64,000 nt of DNA from Gorsachius magnificus (lineage: Eukaryota; Chordata; Aves; Pelecaniformes; Ardeidae): assembly GCA_034008185.1 (NCBI GenBank), contig CM067081.1, positions 200,306,510 to 200,370,509 of the forward strand, given 5' to 3'. The stretch's first letter is position 1. Every line of letters begins with the position of its first letter. Shown here piece by piece: positions 26,214 through 38,200 of this stretch. The notes under the pieces are model-generated. The model was given only the letters and a program-made list of their open reading frames with translations. It was not told where the DNA came from and made no database searches. Position numbers and translations under genes: made by a program.

Positions 26214-26369
26214 TTCCATCCCTGGAAACATTCAAGACCAGGTTGGATGGGATTCTGAGCAACCTGATACAGTTAAATGTGCCCCTGCTCACTGCAGGGG
26301 GGTTGGGGGTTGGACTAGATGACCTCTAAAGGTCCCTTCCAACCCGACACATTCCATGATTCTATGATT
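26214..26369 (+). mobile_element. CR1 3'-end fragment
   Basis: About 156 bp holding only the end of ORF2 (CATCCCTGGAAACATTCAAG), the 3' UTR and the terminal ATTCCATGATTCTATGATT. It is severely 5'-truncated. A local duplication of GGGGGTT within the CACTGCAGGGGGG segment near 26296-26312 distinguishes it from the 3' end of the large copy at 5.1-6.8 kb, to which it is otherwise very similar. Same orientation as that copy. Confidence 0.93.
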
Positions 26370-29300
26370 TGGTGTGTAAGTCTATTAATTAATCTGTTTA
26401 TATGAGGAAGAGTAAACACCACATACTTTTACTCATTGCTTAGGATGCAACAAGACATACGTAAGAGAATGGAAATAAATATCTTAAGACCAAAGATTAT
26501 TTCCTATCATCACCCAGCCTGTAATGTTTTAAAATTGGCCTTTCAAAACCTGGTCAGTGTCTCATCTGGCATCTCACCACATCTGATGTTCTACAGAAAT
26601 TATTCTGCCTTAAAATTCCTGTGAGGTTTTTAATTCTACTGAAAGAGATCAAACAGACACATAAAAGAAAAGCATGAGTTTTCACAGCCAGTACTAAAGA
26701 ACCAGACCCTCCAACTGACAGTTAGGAGAGACTTGTCTTATCTATGTCACATGCAGAAAAACAAATACAATGCACACTACGTGCAAAAGAAATGACTGGA
26801 TGCTGTTTTGATGATTCTTGATGTAGCCTACAGAACACAAAATTTCAGTACAAAATGTAATAAACTGTAACTTCTCAATAATGTGAATTCAATGCAGAGT
26901 ATTCCAACAGCACATACTGAACTTCCGAATTTTCCCATGTAGTTTAAATGCCTATTACTTGAGCTACTCTTTGAAGGGAATGGTCTACAGCTATTACTAA
27001 CAAAGCGGAAGAATACTGGGTTTTAGTCTTGCCTGTGGGAGAGAAGTATCATTTGGAGAATTGATAACACTTTAGTAATTTTAAAAGGTCACATTACACA
27101 ATAAAGAAGGCCAAGCCTTTTAGTGATAACATGATAACGATAAAACTAGCACTAGTCTACAGAACCTCATACTAATTGCATTTCTATGTTGTAAGCAAGC
27201 TAAAGCAGTCTGATAAATGTTTCAATGTATTCCTGATATATGTGCTTTATCGCTTAGTTTATATAGCCTATAAAGAAATTAAACCATAAAGAAATGCCTT
27301 AATTATTAAATAAGTAAACAAATATGAACATATGTAAGGAGAACAAAACAAATTTTCATAGTACTATACCTTGGGATTATTATTTACTTTAAACAGAGTT
27401 GTGATAGATTCAGTAGAAAGGGGAAAATTATGAACTTTGCTGCAGGAAATCAACAGGAAAAATTTAATAGGAAGGATTAACAGCGAACAATTGTAGTTGA
27501 GAGGCATGGCTGCCAACATTAAAGTTGTTTTTGACAAAATACCATAAACTGAGAAAATCTGACAGTGTTAGCAGGTAGTATAAATTAAAGTTGTTATGTT
27601 GTCCCCTTAGGCATTTATTTATTGCAAAGATAGGCAACGACAGTTAAAGTGCTCTGAATAAATGGTTTTATGAAGAAAGATAAAATAGATTGAAGTGATA
27701 CGCAAACTTACACAATGGTTCATTTGTACAGGGCAAGAGAGTTCAGTCAGCTGCAGAGAAAATAAGCTGGTAACGGGCCATTTCCCCGGGGCAGGCAATG
27801 GTGTGGGCTTTGCAGCATGGTTTGTTTACAGTCAGCCTGTAAACAGGACTTTAACGCCTTTCAGGCATTGCATGTGTATCACGGGGTGAAATTCAATATA
27901 AAGTATTTCTATGAAAGTGAACCGTCACCAGTTCACAAACATAACTGAACTTCTACAGGGGTATGCAAACGATTCTCCTATTTACCATATTTAAATCCCA
28001 TCCCAAACAACTCCCCGATGTGCTCTTTGCTGGAAAAACGTAAGGTTTTGAAATGTAGGGACCTGAAGTAAATACTCTTACAGTCCTTTTATTTCCCACT
28101 GAAAAACAGGCTCCTTATTTTAAAAGACTGCTTGCCAAGCTTTTTTGCATGAACCTCACCTTGTTAGAGTGTGCTGTTATATTATACAGATGAGAAATTA
28201 TAAATAAATAACTCCAGTGATGCTTTTAAGATTAAAAAAAAATATATATATCCAGCTACCTTTTCAGAAAATCTCTTTGTGAAATACCAAGGCTTTACTT
28301 GTAACAGCACCTCCAGAAATCATCATCTCAAAGTCTGTCTTAGTTAAAACAGCATTTTTTTTCTCAGAGCGGACAAAGAAAATACATCTCCTACTGCTCG
28401 CAGTCCATCACTTCAGGTCTAACAGGTTTGGAGCAACTCTAAAAGTCAGTCAGACACTGTTGTTCTTGCTGCAACTGCTACTATTTTGGCATAAATTCAT
28501 CCCCAAGTAGCGCTAGGAAGCTAAATTTAATAAATACCACCCCACACTTGAAAAGCATCCCCTTTGCTTACTTGAAAATCTTTCTCTTCCAGGATCTCTT
28601 TCCTCCACCTGACAAGGAAGGCAGCACAGACGTACAAGTGGAAGTGAGAAAAACCCTCTGGTTCAGACTAGAAAAAATAAAAATATACCATCATTTCAAT
28701 ACACAAACACTTTTGATCACCATATACCCCAAGTGTATTTTTATGGCATTAACTCCTAACTACAAATGTCAGCTAAATATCTCTCTCTTCCATATCACAA
28801 ACACGTATGCATTTCATCTATGCCAAACCTATTCACAGCCATTATCTGTAACAGGAATTAAGGTGAGATATGCATTTCTCATACTTAAAATCATTGTTTG
28901 CAGATGTGTTTCTTCCATTTCTGATGCTATCCATTAGCTTATATCTGGCATGAAATACTGTGCTGTCTAGCTCAGTATTGTGGTGTGAATGCTTGCTCTT
29001 AATGGAGATGAAGCATATGTAGTTTCACTTGATACTAGTAGCTTTTTTATTATAAATTCTGCTACAGGAAATGATCAAGCATTTTTAAAAAATGTACAAC
29101 TTGGTCTATATTTGACTGAATTAGAGGTTGCTATTAAAAGAAAAAAATTCTGCTCCTTGTAACACAAAACATTTACAGTTCAGATTCATATTCAGATCTG
29201 CACCTTTCTGTTCAAGTCAGTAGATTCAGTCACTTTATAATGCACCCCCTAGAAATTAAGATTTTATCAGTATACCTAAGAGTTTAGAAAAATCTGTGAT

Positions 29301-32300
29301 CCTACTTTTAAAAGACTTCACTAAGTTTTCTTGTATTACCAAATTAATCTTAGATTTTACTTTCTATACCACTGAGAACTGAAAAAATAATCATGATATT
29401 TAATTATCAATGTGATGACTGTGAACTAATGCTACGTAAAATCTCATTAAAAGAACATTTAAAAATAATAATTATAAAATTAAGCTACATAATCTGATAA
29501 ATGTAGGGATACTTAAATGCTGATATCTAAATAATTTGTTAGATCTAATAGGAGCACTTTATAAATATATACCAATTTTTTTTTTCATATTTTCCACTGG
29601 TGATCTCAAAACTGCTGTTTGCTCTTTAGAAAAATACAGTAAAGTGAACTGAAACAACTTCTTATGTAAAACATAACATGACAAAATATCTATTTTATTG
29701 CTATTTAACCTAGAAGAGCACAGTATTTAAAATATTCCACATAATATTTGTAACAGTGCAATAAAGTAACCTCACTGCTATCACAAGTGGAGAAGGAAAA
29801 ATACTCTCATTCTCCTACTTTTCCTTCTCCTCTACCCTTGACTGATAGATGTTCATAGTGTACTACAAGGGGGTGGTACAAACACCATGCTAGCACCTAC
29901 AGAAACTACAGATCATCCCATCCACCAAATCAGTAAGAGTCAAGAGAAGAGATAATGTCAATTATTTGCAGGGAAGTTTTAAGTTTAAAAAGTGTAGTTG
30001 GAACTGAAAATAGGAATTACTTAATTTTGGAAGCGGAAAAGTAAGATTCTGATTATAAGATCCTGTGAAATTTTCCTACTCCAGGAAAATACTGTTCTTG
30101 AATAACATGACTTGAATAACATTGCAAAATCCCAGGACAGACAAAGCATATGGTAATTTTAACTAGACTTCTCTCTAGAATTTGTCTTAATCAGAAAAAT
30201 CAAAGTAAAGTCCAGTTTACAATATTAGAGTTTTTTTCTCAGCACTGAACTGCAGTCAATTTCTCACTTTTAACATGAATATTGAAAACATTCTTTCAAG
30301 TAGTAGCCTTTAACCATACACAAAAAGTTTCTATTATTTTGGAATACACAACAGAATCTCATGGAAGTGACAACCTTTCTTCAGATTTGGAAGGCAAACA
30401 GGGTAGTAATGTCTAATGAAATGGTCTGTACAAGAAACCACTAATACATTTTTCAAAATCCCACTCGGACATGTGCTGTCACTGGTAAAGACTTTCTGGC
30501 ATAGTAAGAACCAGCTCAGTTCACCTTTACCTGGTGAACTATGACCTGTGTTTAGCTCTACCTCAAAGAACGGGTAACTGAAGAGCATGGCATCAGCCTG
30601 AGCACTGGCAACCAAATAGGAAAGCAGGGAAGAAGAATGGTTACGGGATGGAGGCAAATAAAGCTGGATTGAGATCGGTGAACAAGTACAGAAATACTCC
30701 TGAGGGTAGATTAAGACAGAGGGAAGACTATTTTTGCAGATGAAGAAGTAGGAAGACTGAGTAGTCTGTAGGCAGGAAAATTTCTTCTAAAATAGTAACT
30801 ATTAACGAGGATACTTTGGGTATTGGATTATTTGTTATCTCACCTAAATATAATAAAGGTTTACATTTCTTTAATTACATGACATGAGCAAGAAAGAGGG
30901 AACTGAAAGGAATTTGGTTTGGTGTTACTATATACTAACCCTCCTTTCTTCTCCTCACTCCAACATTACGTAAGTTCTTGAAAAAGCAAAGGGGAGAAGA
31001 GGGAAGGATTAAAGAAATCTGTCTGAAAGCAGCATTTTAACTTTCAAAGTAAATTTGCAGTAGCTGTTGGCAAAATTGTTTATTTTGCTCTCTCTTACAT
31101 TGACTCACAAACAAATTTACATAGGTAGTCAAATTAGACCATCAGAATATTCTTTTTTCTGATAATAAACTCAGATTCTGATTTTAAGGCCAAGATTCAG
31201 TCTATTGTCACATAATAAAGAAAATTCTTCCATAGCCAGAAAGTCAAGATAAGTGGCTAAAAAAAAAAAAATTAAAAGCAAAACCTGCTAGAACTGTCAT
31301 ATTGGAAATTGAAAATGTTTCTGAGGAATTGCAGAAAAAAATTCCGGAAGTATATAAGAACTTGTACTTTTTCTTGAGATTTTTCTGTTCAACCTTTTTT
31401 CTTCCCCCCATACAATTTTCTTCAGCTCTTTTAAATGAAACCAAATAGACTTAAATATGCAATTCATTAGAGAAAAAATGCATATCCCCCTATAGATTTA
31501 AAAATTCATCACACTTCAGAGATAAGTCTAGGCTACAAAGTATTTCCAATGGATAGTTTTAGACAGTTTTGGAAATTGAGTAAAACAGCTAATGCATAAT
31601 TGCCTTTTCTAACACCTGCTACCTATTATACTTTTCCATTTGTAGCTTTAAAGTTACAAACAGTTTGATCTCTAAATGTACAGAAATGCAGACTACCAGC
31701 TAAAAGCTATTTAAAATCAAATATAAACAATGACCTTGATTTAAATATTTTAGTAAAAGATCTCAAGACAGATGTACAACCTTCCAGAAGACTTATTCTG
31801 AACATATTACAGACGACTTGGAACACATTATCTAAGAACCATCTGTCATTATCAATAAAAATCATTTAGACTGTTAACATCACAAATATCTCATTGCTCT
31901 GCAAATGCTGGATCTCCTCTGCAGCTGAAATGAGAGGCATTCTTTATACTGCACTCCCCAGACTTCTTGAATTAGACAAATCGCTGCAAGAATGCAAATT
32001 TTATTGTATGACTAGGCTGATTATTGTCTAACCTGCCTCTCATAGCCTGGATACTTCGGCATTTAGGGAGGGTAATATCTCATGGTATTATATTTGTTGA
32101 TAGAGTAAATACAATACATGGTTATTTTTGAAGTACTCAGAATGATTAGAGCTATGAAACTGTGCCAGGGTTAGGTATCAAACTACCATATTTCACAGGC
32201 AAATAATGGCTCAGACACAAGGACTTAAACATTTTATGATTACAGATGAATAAAGTAACTTCAAGCAACTCAGTTTTTACTATAACACAGAGAGCAGCCA

Positions 32301-33149
32301 GTTTAGCTCTGAAGAGGTTTAAGTAAATTTTGCAACAATATCCAAGCAATTTATGGCAGAAAAAGAGAAAGAAGCCAGGGCAGGATCGTCATGGAAAGCA
32401 GAATACGTTGGCTGCTCCTCCGAGATTTGTCTCTTCCATCGGCCAGGAGCTTGGACTTCCTAGGCACAGACTCAATCCACTGTCAAAACTGAGACTCTGA
32501 GTTCCAGCCTGAGAAGTAACACAGCATGAGCAAACCACAGAGAAGTCCATCAGGGTAACTATCCTGCCACCAGAAATGACTACGAGTGCAAGCATATACG
32601 AGTACTTGCCCAGAATACTCTTCCATCTTCCAGTGATTTTTGTGCTCAGAGATGTCCTTACACAAGCTGTAGAATATGCCCATTTAATAGCTATTAATGC
32701 ATTTGTCTTCACTTTTGCAACTGTAAGATTTTTTGGTAATCACAAAGTCCTGTGGCAAAAGAATTCCAAAATGCAAGTGTGTGCTACATAGCACGTCTGT
32801 TTTAAACCCGACACCCTCTAGCTTTATTCAAAGCTATTCAGTTACCTCACTGAAAGAGACTATGAACAATTGCTTCCTATTCACTTCCTTCAGTCCCTTC
32901 ATCCTTCCTTCACTTTCAGAGACTAGAAATTTTTTGTCTATTCCACCATTCCTCGTATACCAGTTTCACCACCTTTGCTCAGCCTTCCTAAGCATCCTTG
33001 AAATGGAGCACAAACCATATCCAGCATGGATCCAGCATGTAAGAGAGAACATATCATTGTGCAGCTGTGTGAGTTATTTTGTTCTCCTTTCCTCTCCCAG
33101 TAATTCCTAGCTTTTAATTGGTTTTTTTTCTTTTTCTTTCTTGACTGTC
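26370..33149. other. Unannotated AT-rich DNA with one candidate exon
   Basis: No named repeat or gene. It contains the minus-strand candidate exon at 30531-30604, described separately, and an A13 run at 31259-31271. A minus-strand open frame at 32389-32712 and a plus-strand one at 32733-33110 overlap and show no recognisable domain or splice borders. Confidence 0.5.
30531..30604 (-). CDS. Candidate internal coding exon, product unknown
   Basis: A 74-base minus-strand segment. The acceptor is strong: a long pyrimidine-rich tract with CTTCTTCCCTGCTTTCC leading to TTGCCAG just above 30604. The donor is CACCAG|GTAAAGG at 30531/30530. Only one frame is clean through the segment, starting after one base (phase 2) and ending with one spare base (phase 1); it reads QADAMLFSYPFFEVELN in its middle. 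The frame also stays open beyond both borders, from 30657 to 30334. The protein family is not recognised. Splice signals and frame are seen; exon status is inferred. Chance co-occurrence in 64 kb is possible. Confidence 0.3.
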
Positions 33150-33620
33150 ACTGAGCTGATATCTTCCTCTGATGCTTGAGTGTAGAAAGCTAACTTGAAG
33201 CCCATAGTTGTACAGGAAAAGTTCAGATTATTCCAAACACACATGCACAATATCATTTCATACTTGTCCACATGGAATTTCACCTGTTATTTACTGCCTG
33301 GTTGTTTATAGCAACCTGAAGTCCTGCAACTCCTTGCTCTCAACCTCTCACCTTTACTACTCCAAATAACAGAGCGTTGGCAGCAAACTTTGCTACCTCA
33401 CACCCATATCCCTTTTCCAATCACTTCAGCAGAAACAGCTAAAGCCTCATCACAAAGAATTACATGTGATTTCCTTTAAATTTGAAACCTGCCAGCTTAT
33501 TTCTACCATCTGTTTCCTATCTTTCAGACAGTCACTATCCATACAAGGGCATTCCCTTTAATTCCACAGCAGTGTTCTTTCTTTAATAACCTTCTTTGCT
33601 GTTTTCAGCAATCTCAATAG
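33150..33620 (-). mobile_element. Ancient CR1-like LINE remnant
   Basis: An antisense fossil recognised by phrases on + that match, in order, the reverse complement of reptile/bird CR1-clade ORF2. They are CTTGTCCACATGGAATTTCACCTG near 33265, GCAGCAAACTTTGCTACCTC near 33380 (the FADD region on the minus strand, now degraded), and CTACCATCTGTTTCCTATC near 33505 followed by CAGTCACTATCCATACAAGGGC. It is too decayed to read a frame. Orientation matches the remnant at 10.9-11.5 kb, but the segments overlap in element coordinates, so they are separate insertions. Family is from remembered consensus; borders are approximate. Confidence 0.5.
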
Positions 33621-34171
33621 GCTACATAAACCTGGTGCATATGCTCACTGGCCCCTAAAGCTTTGCAAGGTATGATTTCTCACTACAGAAATCATGACAC
33701 CATTTTCTTAAAATGTGGTATTTACTCATGGTGAAAGAATATTATGAAGTTTAGAGAACACTGTACTGAAGTAATTTAAAACTTGCCATTCTAAAAGATA
33801 TTGGAATACCTCAAGGATTGCAGCTATTTTCATTGTACACAGCAACCTACCAACTCATGTAAGATCATAACCTTCTGCCTGTCAGCTTTACAGTCAAACA
33901 ATGACATTTTGATTATTCTGTGGTGCTAAAAAGTTAAATTTTAGTCATGATACATGTTCAAGATTATTTTAGTTATACATAAAAATAACTATTAAAAACA
34001 TTTATTTTTGTTGAGTTAGAACATTTTGGATTGTCTTCTACCATGGTTTTTGTTTCACCATGACTGTTCCCAAGGGGATGATCCTAAAACCAGTAAGCGA
34101 CCAACAGCACTTGTCTAAACTGAATCTAATCTGACAATAAATACAGCAACAAACAGGGATCATTTATATTT

Positions 34172-34204
<33 letters not shown>

Positions 34205-34205
34205 A
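34172..34205. repeat. (CAAAA)n simple repeat
   Basis: An A-rich tract built of CAAAAA and CAAAA units, about 490 bp from the solo LTR and not part of it. Confidence 0.85.
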
Positions 34206-34686
34206 CCAAAACCCAACCTTACTTACAGGTAAGGTCTATAAGTAGCTGTTTCGAATGCAAACAGCCATAAGAAACACAGAACATTACTGGAGATCAATGT
34301 TTTGCCCTGCTAGAATGCTCCATATGGTCTGCAAGATTCATTGTAAGACTATTAATCAATATCAAATATAAATGGATGCTGTCGATAATTACTATTTACT
34401 TGATTTATGCAGTCTCCCATTGATCATTTAGTTTTAAGAAGCACCTTTCATACAACTTTCCACATTTCTGTGAAGTTTAAATTACTGTCCTCTTCACTTG
34501 CTAATATGTTCAATTCAAATAAATAAAAAAATAACTAACTTCAAGTGTGTATTTGCCTTTTTTGACCTAGCTTTTCCAGAATTAAACTGTGGTGAAAAAA
34601 ATTCAATGTTTCTCATTTGGTTCATTTAAAGAATTCATCATGAAGTTTTTAAAGAGTTCATCACAACTAGGATGTCAAGTGGATTC

Positions 34687-34691
34687 TCACT
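34687..34691. repeat. Target-site duplication TCACT, left copy
   Basis: The five bases TCACT directly abut the TG that opens the LTR on +. An identical five bases abut the other end. A 5-bp duplication is typical of ERVL-type (class III) integration. Confidence 0.75.
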
Positions 34692-35254
34692 TGTGATGAG
34701 TTGACCTTGGCCGGATGCCAGATGCCATCAAGTCACTCTATCACTCCCCTCTTCAGCAGGACAGATGGGAAGAAAATGAGATGGAAAAGAAAAAAAAACC
34801 CTCAAGGGTCAAGATAAAGGCAGTTTAATAAAAGCAAAAGCAAAGACCACATGCGGTACCAAGAAGAAAAGATTTTATTCTCTACTTCCCACTAGCAGGC
34901 AATATCCAGTCACTTCCCAGGAAGCAGGGCTTCAGTACACATAGCGGTTGCTCCAGAAGACAAAACATGGTGAAAAACGAACGCCCCCCCTTCCTCCTCC
35001 TTTCCCTTAGCTTTTATCTCCAAGACGATGCCATATGGTATGGAATATCCCTTTGGTCAGTTTGGGTCAGGTGTCTTGCCTATGTCCCCTCCCAAGATCT
35101 TGCCCCCTCCCAACGCATTGGTGGTAGGAGGGGAATGTTGGAGAGACAGCCTTGATGCTGCGCCAGCACTGCTCAGCAGTAGCCAAAACACTGGTTATCA
35201 ACACCTTTCTATGCTACGGGGAAAATTAACTCCATCTCAGCCCGACCCAATATA
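34692..35254 (-). mobile_element. Solo endogenous retrovirus LTR, ERVL-like
   Basis: A 563-bp solo LTR in reverse orientation. I recognise the avian LTR from segments such as CATATGGTATGGAATATCCC near 35032, CCCTCCCAAGATCTTGCCCC near 35090, and GGAAAATTAACTCCATCTCAG near 35220. On the minus strand it shows an ATAAAAG TATA-like box (35011-35017), then an ATTAAA polyadenylation-type signal (34824-34829) about 180 bases later, as expected of an LTR with U3-R-U5 order. It is flanked by the perfect 5-bp duplication TCACT. The 3' terminus (+ 34692) keeps the TG/CA end; the 5' terminus reads TA instead of TG, one substitution. No internal viral genes are present, so the provirus was lost by LTR-LTR recombination. 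The class assignment rests on the 5-bp duplication and is tentative. Confidence 0.85.
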
Positions 35255-35259
35255 TCACT
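35255..35259. repeat. Target-site duplication TCACT, right copy
   Basis: Identical to the five bases at 34687-34691; it places the right border of the LTR at 35254. Confidence 0.75.
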
Positions 35260-38200
35260 CAATGAGGTACCTTCACATCCAGTACTGAAATATTTTTTTC
35301 TTTTATAGTTATTTATCTCCTCATGGGTGGTGGTTTATCACCTTCACATACAGGAAAGGTCCTAGATCTTAGCAAAGGAATGGAGCTTCTTGTGCAACTC
35401 CCTTATAGTCCTTTCTTGACAAATTGGGTATTTACAGAAAAAAGTGGAATAAGGCAGTTTTCTTAGAGAATGCCTTCAATACAAATGCAAGGTGACGTTG
35501 AACTCTACAGAGGGAGAACAATTACATTTTGCAGCATTTATTTCCAACATTGGTTTGAAAAGAACCTAGATATACACGGAAGAATTATGCATAGTGAAAC
35601 TATCAGAAAGCTTATTGATTTCTTTTCTGTAATTTCCCATCTTAATAAGCTTCTTCTCATCTGCAGTGAAGAGTGACCATTAGTTGCTCTTTCTACTTAC
35701 TGGAGAAAATATTACTTAATCTTCTGCTTTGAATTTCTGCAAAGCAGAAGGCAAACAACTTCCATTTCACTTACTAGTTATGGCTAGGCAGAACATGCAA
35801 GAACAGGGACATGGCAATGTGAGCATGAATTGTACCAGTGATAATCAATCACTGCGATTTTAGCTAACAACAAACAACATAATGGTGAGAGAGGAGATAT
35901 AAACCCCCATTCTAATATACATATTTATGGCTCCTCTAGTAGGGGGGGAAAAAATACTTTCTGCAAGTTTTTCTTCCATGTAAGTATTTAAGATAAAAAC
36001 CTCCTAAATTGTTAGGAGAGGAGAACAGCAGAACCAGCTGCAAAAACTAATGGAACTACTCCAGGCTGGTTTCAGTGCATTAACAAATAACAGCCACGTA
36101 ACATTGTAAGTCCTCATCAATAACAGTGGATAATTTACACTGTTTAGGTTTTAGAAAGTGGTTGATTACTTACAGCTATATTTTCTTTCATTCACCGTAG
36201 TTAATGTATTAAAGAACAAAGTATTTGGGTTAGAGCCATTAATATGGTACCTAATTATCTTACCAAGCCATGGCACAGTGTAATGACTTAAAGTAGAGAA
36301 TCTCTATGTAATTAACACTGAGCATCACTGTCTCCTTTACTTCCTCTAACAGCATGACACACAAGCATATAATGTATTTTGTTTCTTGCAGGAGTATAAA
36401 GCCAAAGCATATGATTTCTTACACCCCTTAGTCCTGAGTATTTTCCTCAGGAAAAGGCTTAGGCAGTCAGATCACACAAACTGTATGAGGATATGAGAAG
36501 ATGCTGCTACCAACAGTCTTTTCCAAAAACATACACACACTTGAAAAGTCTAACCCTCTAGCTATTTTGCAGAAAATTCAGTTTGCATCTTTAATAACTC
36601 AGATGTCCCTTAACCGTAACTTGAAGTCCCTCTTGCATGAGAGAAGTTATGGAGGTACTGACTGAGTTGTTACAGAAAGGCTGAGGAGCCATAAAATGAG
36701 GCTAAAACCAAAAGTGACAGACTAGCTGCCCCCTGCCCCCAGCACAGGTGCAACTGAAGAAAACATTTTCGAAAAGCTGCAGGCTGTTTCTTTTTAAATA
36801 GGTTACATAGCAGATCTGAGTGAAAACATCCAAAGTATTTTCTAAGGCATGCATAGTTGGGATACCAAAATTTAAATCTCATCTTTGTTTCATCTACATT
36901 CAATGACAGAAAGAACATTTATTGCAAAGACTTCTTTTATTTTAAGCTAGGCTTAAAGTTGGTCTTAAATTATTCAGACATGATTGTCCAGCTGGAAAGA
37001 AATTTGTTTTGAAGTTTCCTTCTAATTAAGACTCTATTCAATCTGAAATCACTAATTTAATTTGAACTTGAACATTTAAATTCCTTCTCAAGTAGTGACT
37101 TGACACCAATTGGTCAAAGCTGTGGTGGCAAAAGAAAGGCTGTGTCACACCAAAACCCAAACTGCTTTTATTCACAGAATTCTACTTAAAGATATGATTT
37201 ACCTTACAAAGCACACACTAAATCCAGATCATTAGCAAAAATATGCTGCAACGGATTTAATTCTGGCAAAATATTTTCACATAAATGTTAACCTTCTTTA
37301 AGCAGACTGCTGATTTGAAACAAGGACAGGTACCATCGATTAAAAAAAGAATATGGCAATTTTTCTACCTGTGAGCAGAACTTAGCAGATCATGAAAAAA
37401 GGACTTCCTGAACAGCCTGCTTTTAAAAGGCAAATGAGCACAAATAAGCAGTATGACTAATATTTACTAAACTAATTCCCTATTTCACCTTCTGAATTTT
37501 TAAACTATTTACCTCATGTATAATTTTAATTATTTTTGCAATTGATTCCCAGAGAACCTTGATGCTGGGAAATTAATTAATGGACACAATAGAAGAACTG
37601 TCAGCATTGTTTAAATACAATTTCAGCACTGGCCTCATTTACATGTTACCCTTTATTCTAAACAATGGGACTGCTGAATTTTTTGTATAAAATTGTTAGT
37701 TCATTAAAAAGAGCACAATGATATCCTTTTCTGCAGATATTCATCAGTTATCACATTTTGCTGAAATACATAATCCATGCTCAAGACAACCACTAGAGCT
37801 TTTAGCCCCCGGATTTCAAAGATACTGAAATAGTTGTATAATAGTTGTATAATTGTTTAATTAATTGCCTTTAGCCTTATCATATTATTAGCTTTAATAA
37901 AAGTTATTAAATTAATTATTCAAAGCAGACCTATGAAAAGTAAAAAGTGTTAGCTTAACACTTCACAGCTGAAAAAAATGATTTGAATAACTGTACAAAT
38001 ACGTATCACATTCATACTGAAGGACAAAAACATCTAAATAACAGTATTAAAAACCAACAGCTGCTTATTCCAACTTCTCAGCAAATAACAAGAATACGCT
38101 TACTGACACACTGCCAACATGTAATTCAAAGACATCCTGTCATTAAATATCTTTTAGGCCAGTTATGTCAGTTCCATATATGGAGCCTTACACTCATGCC

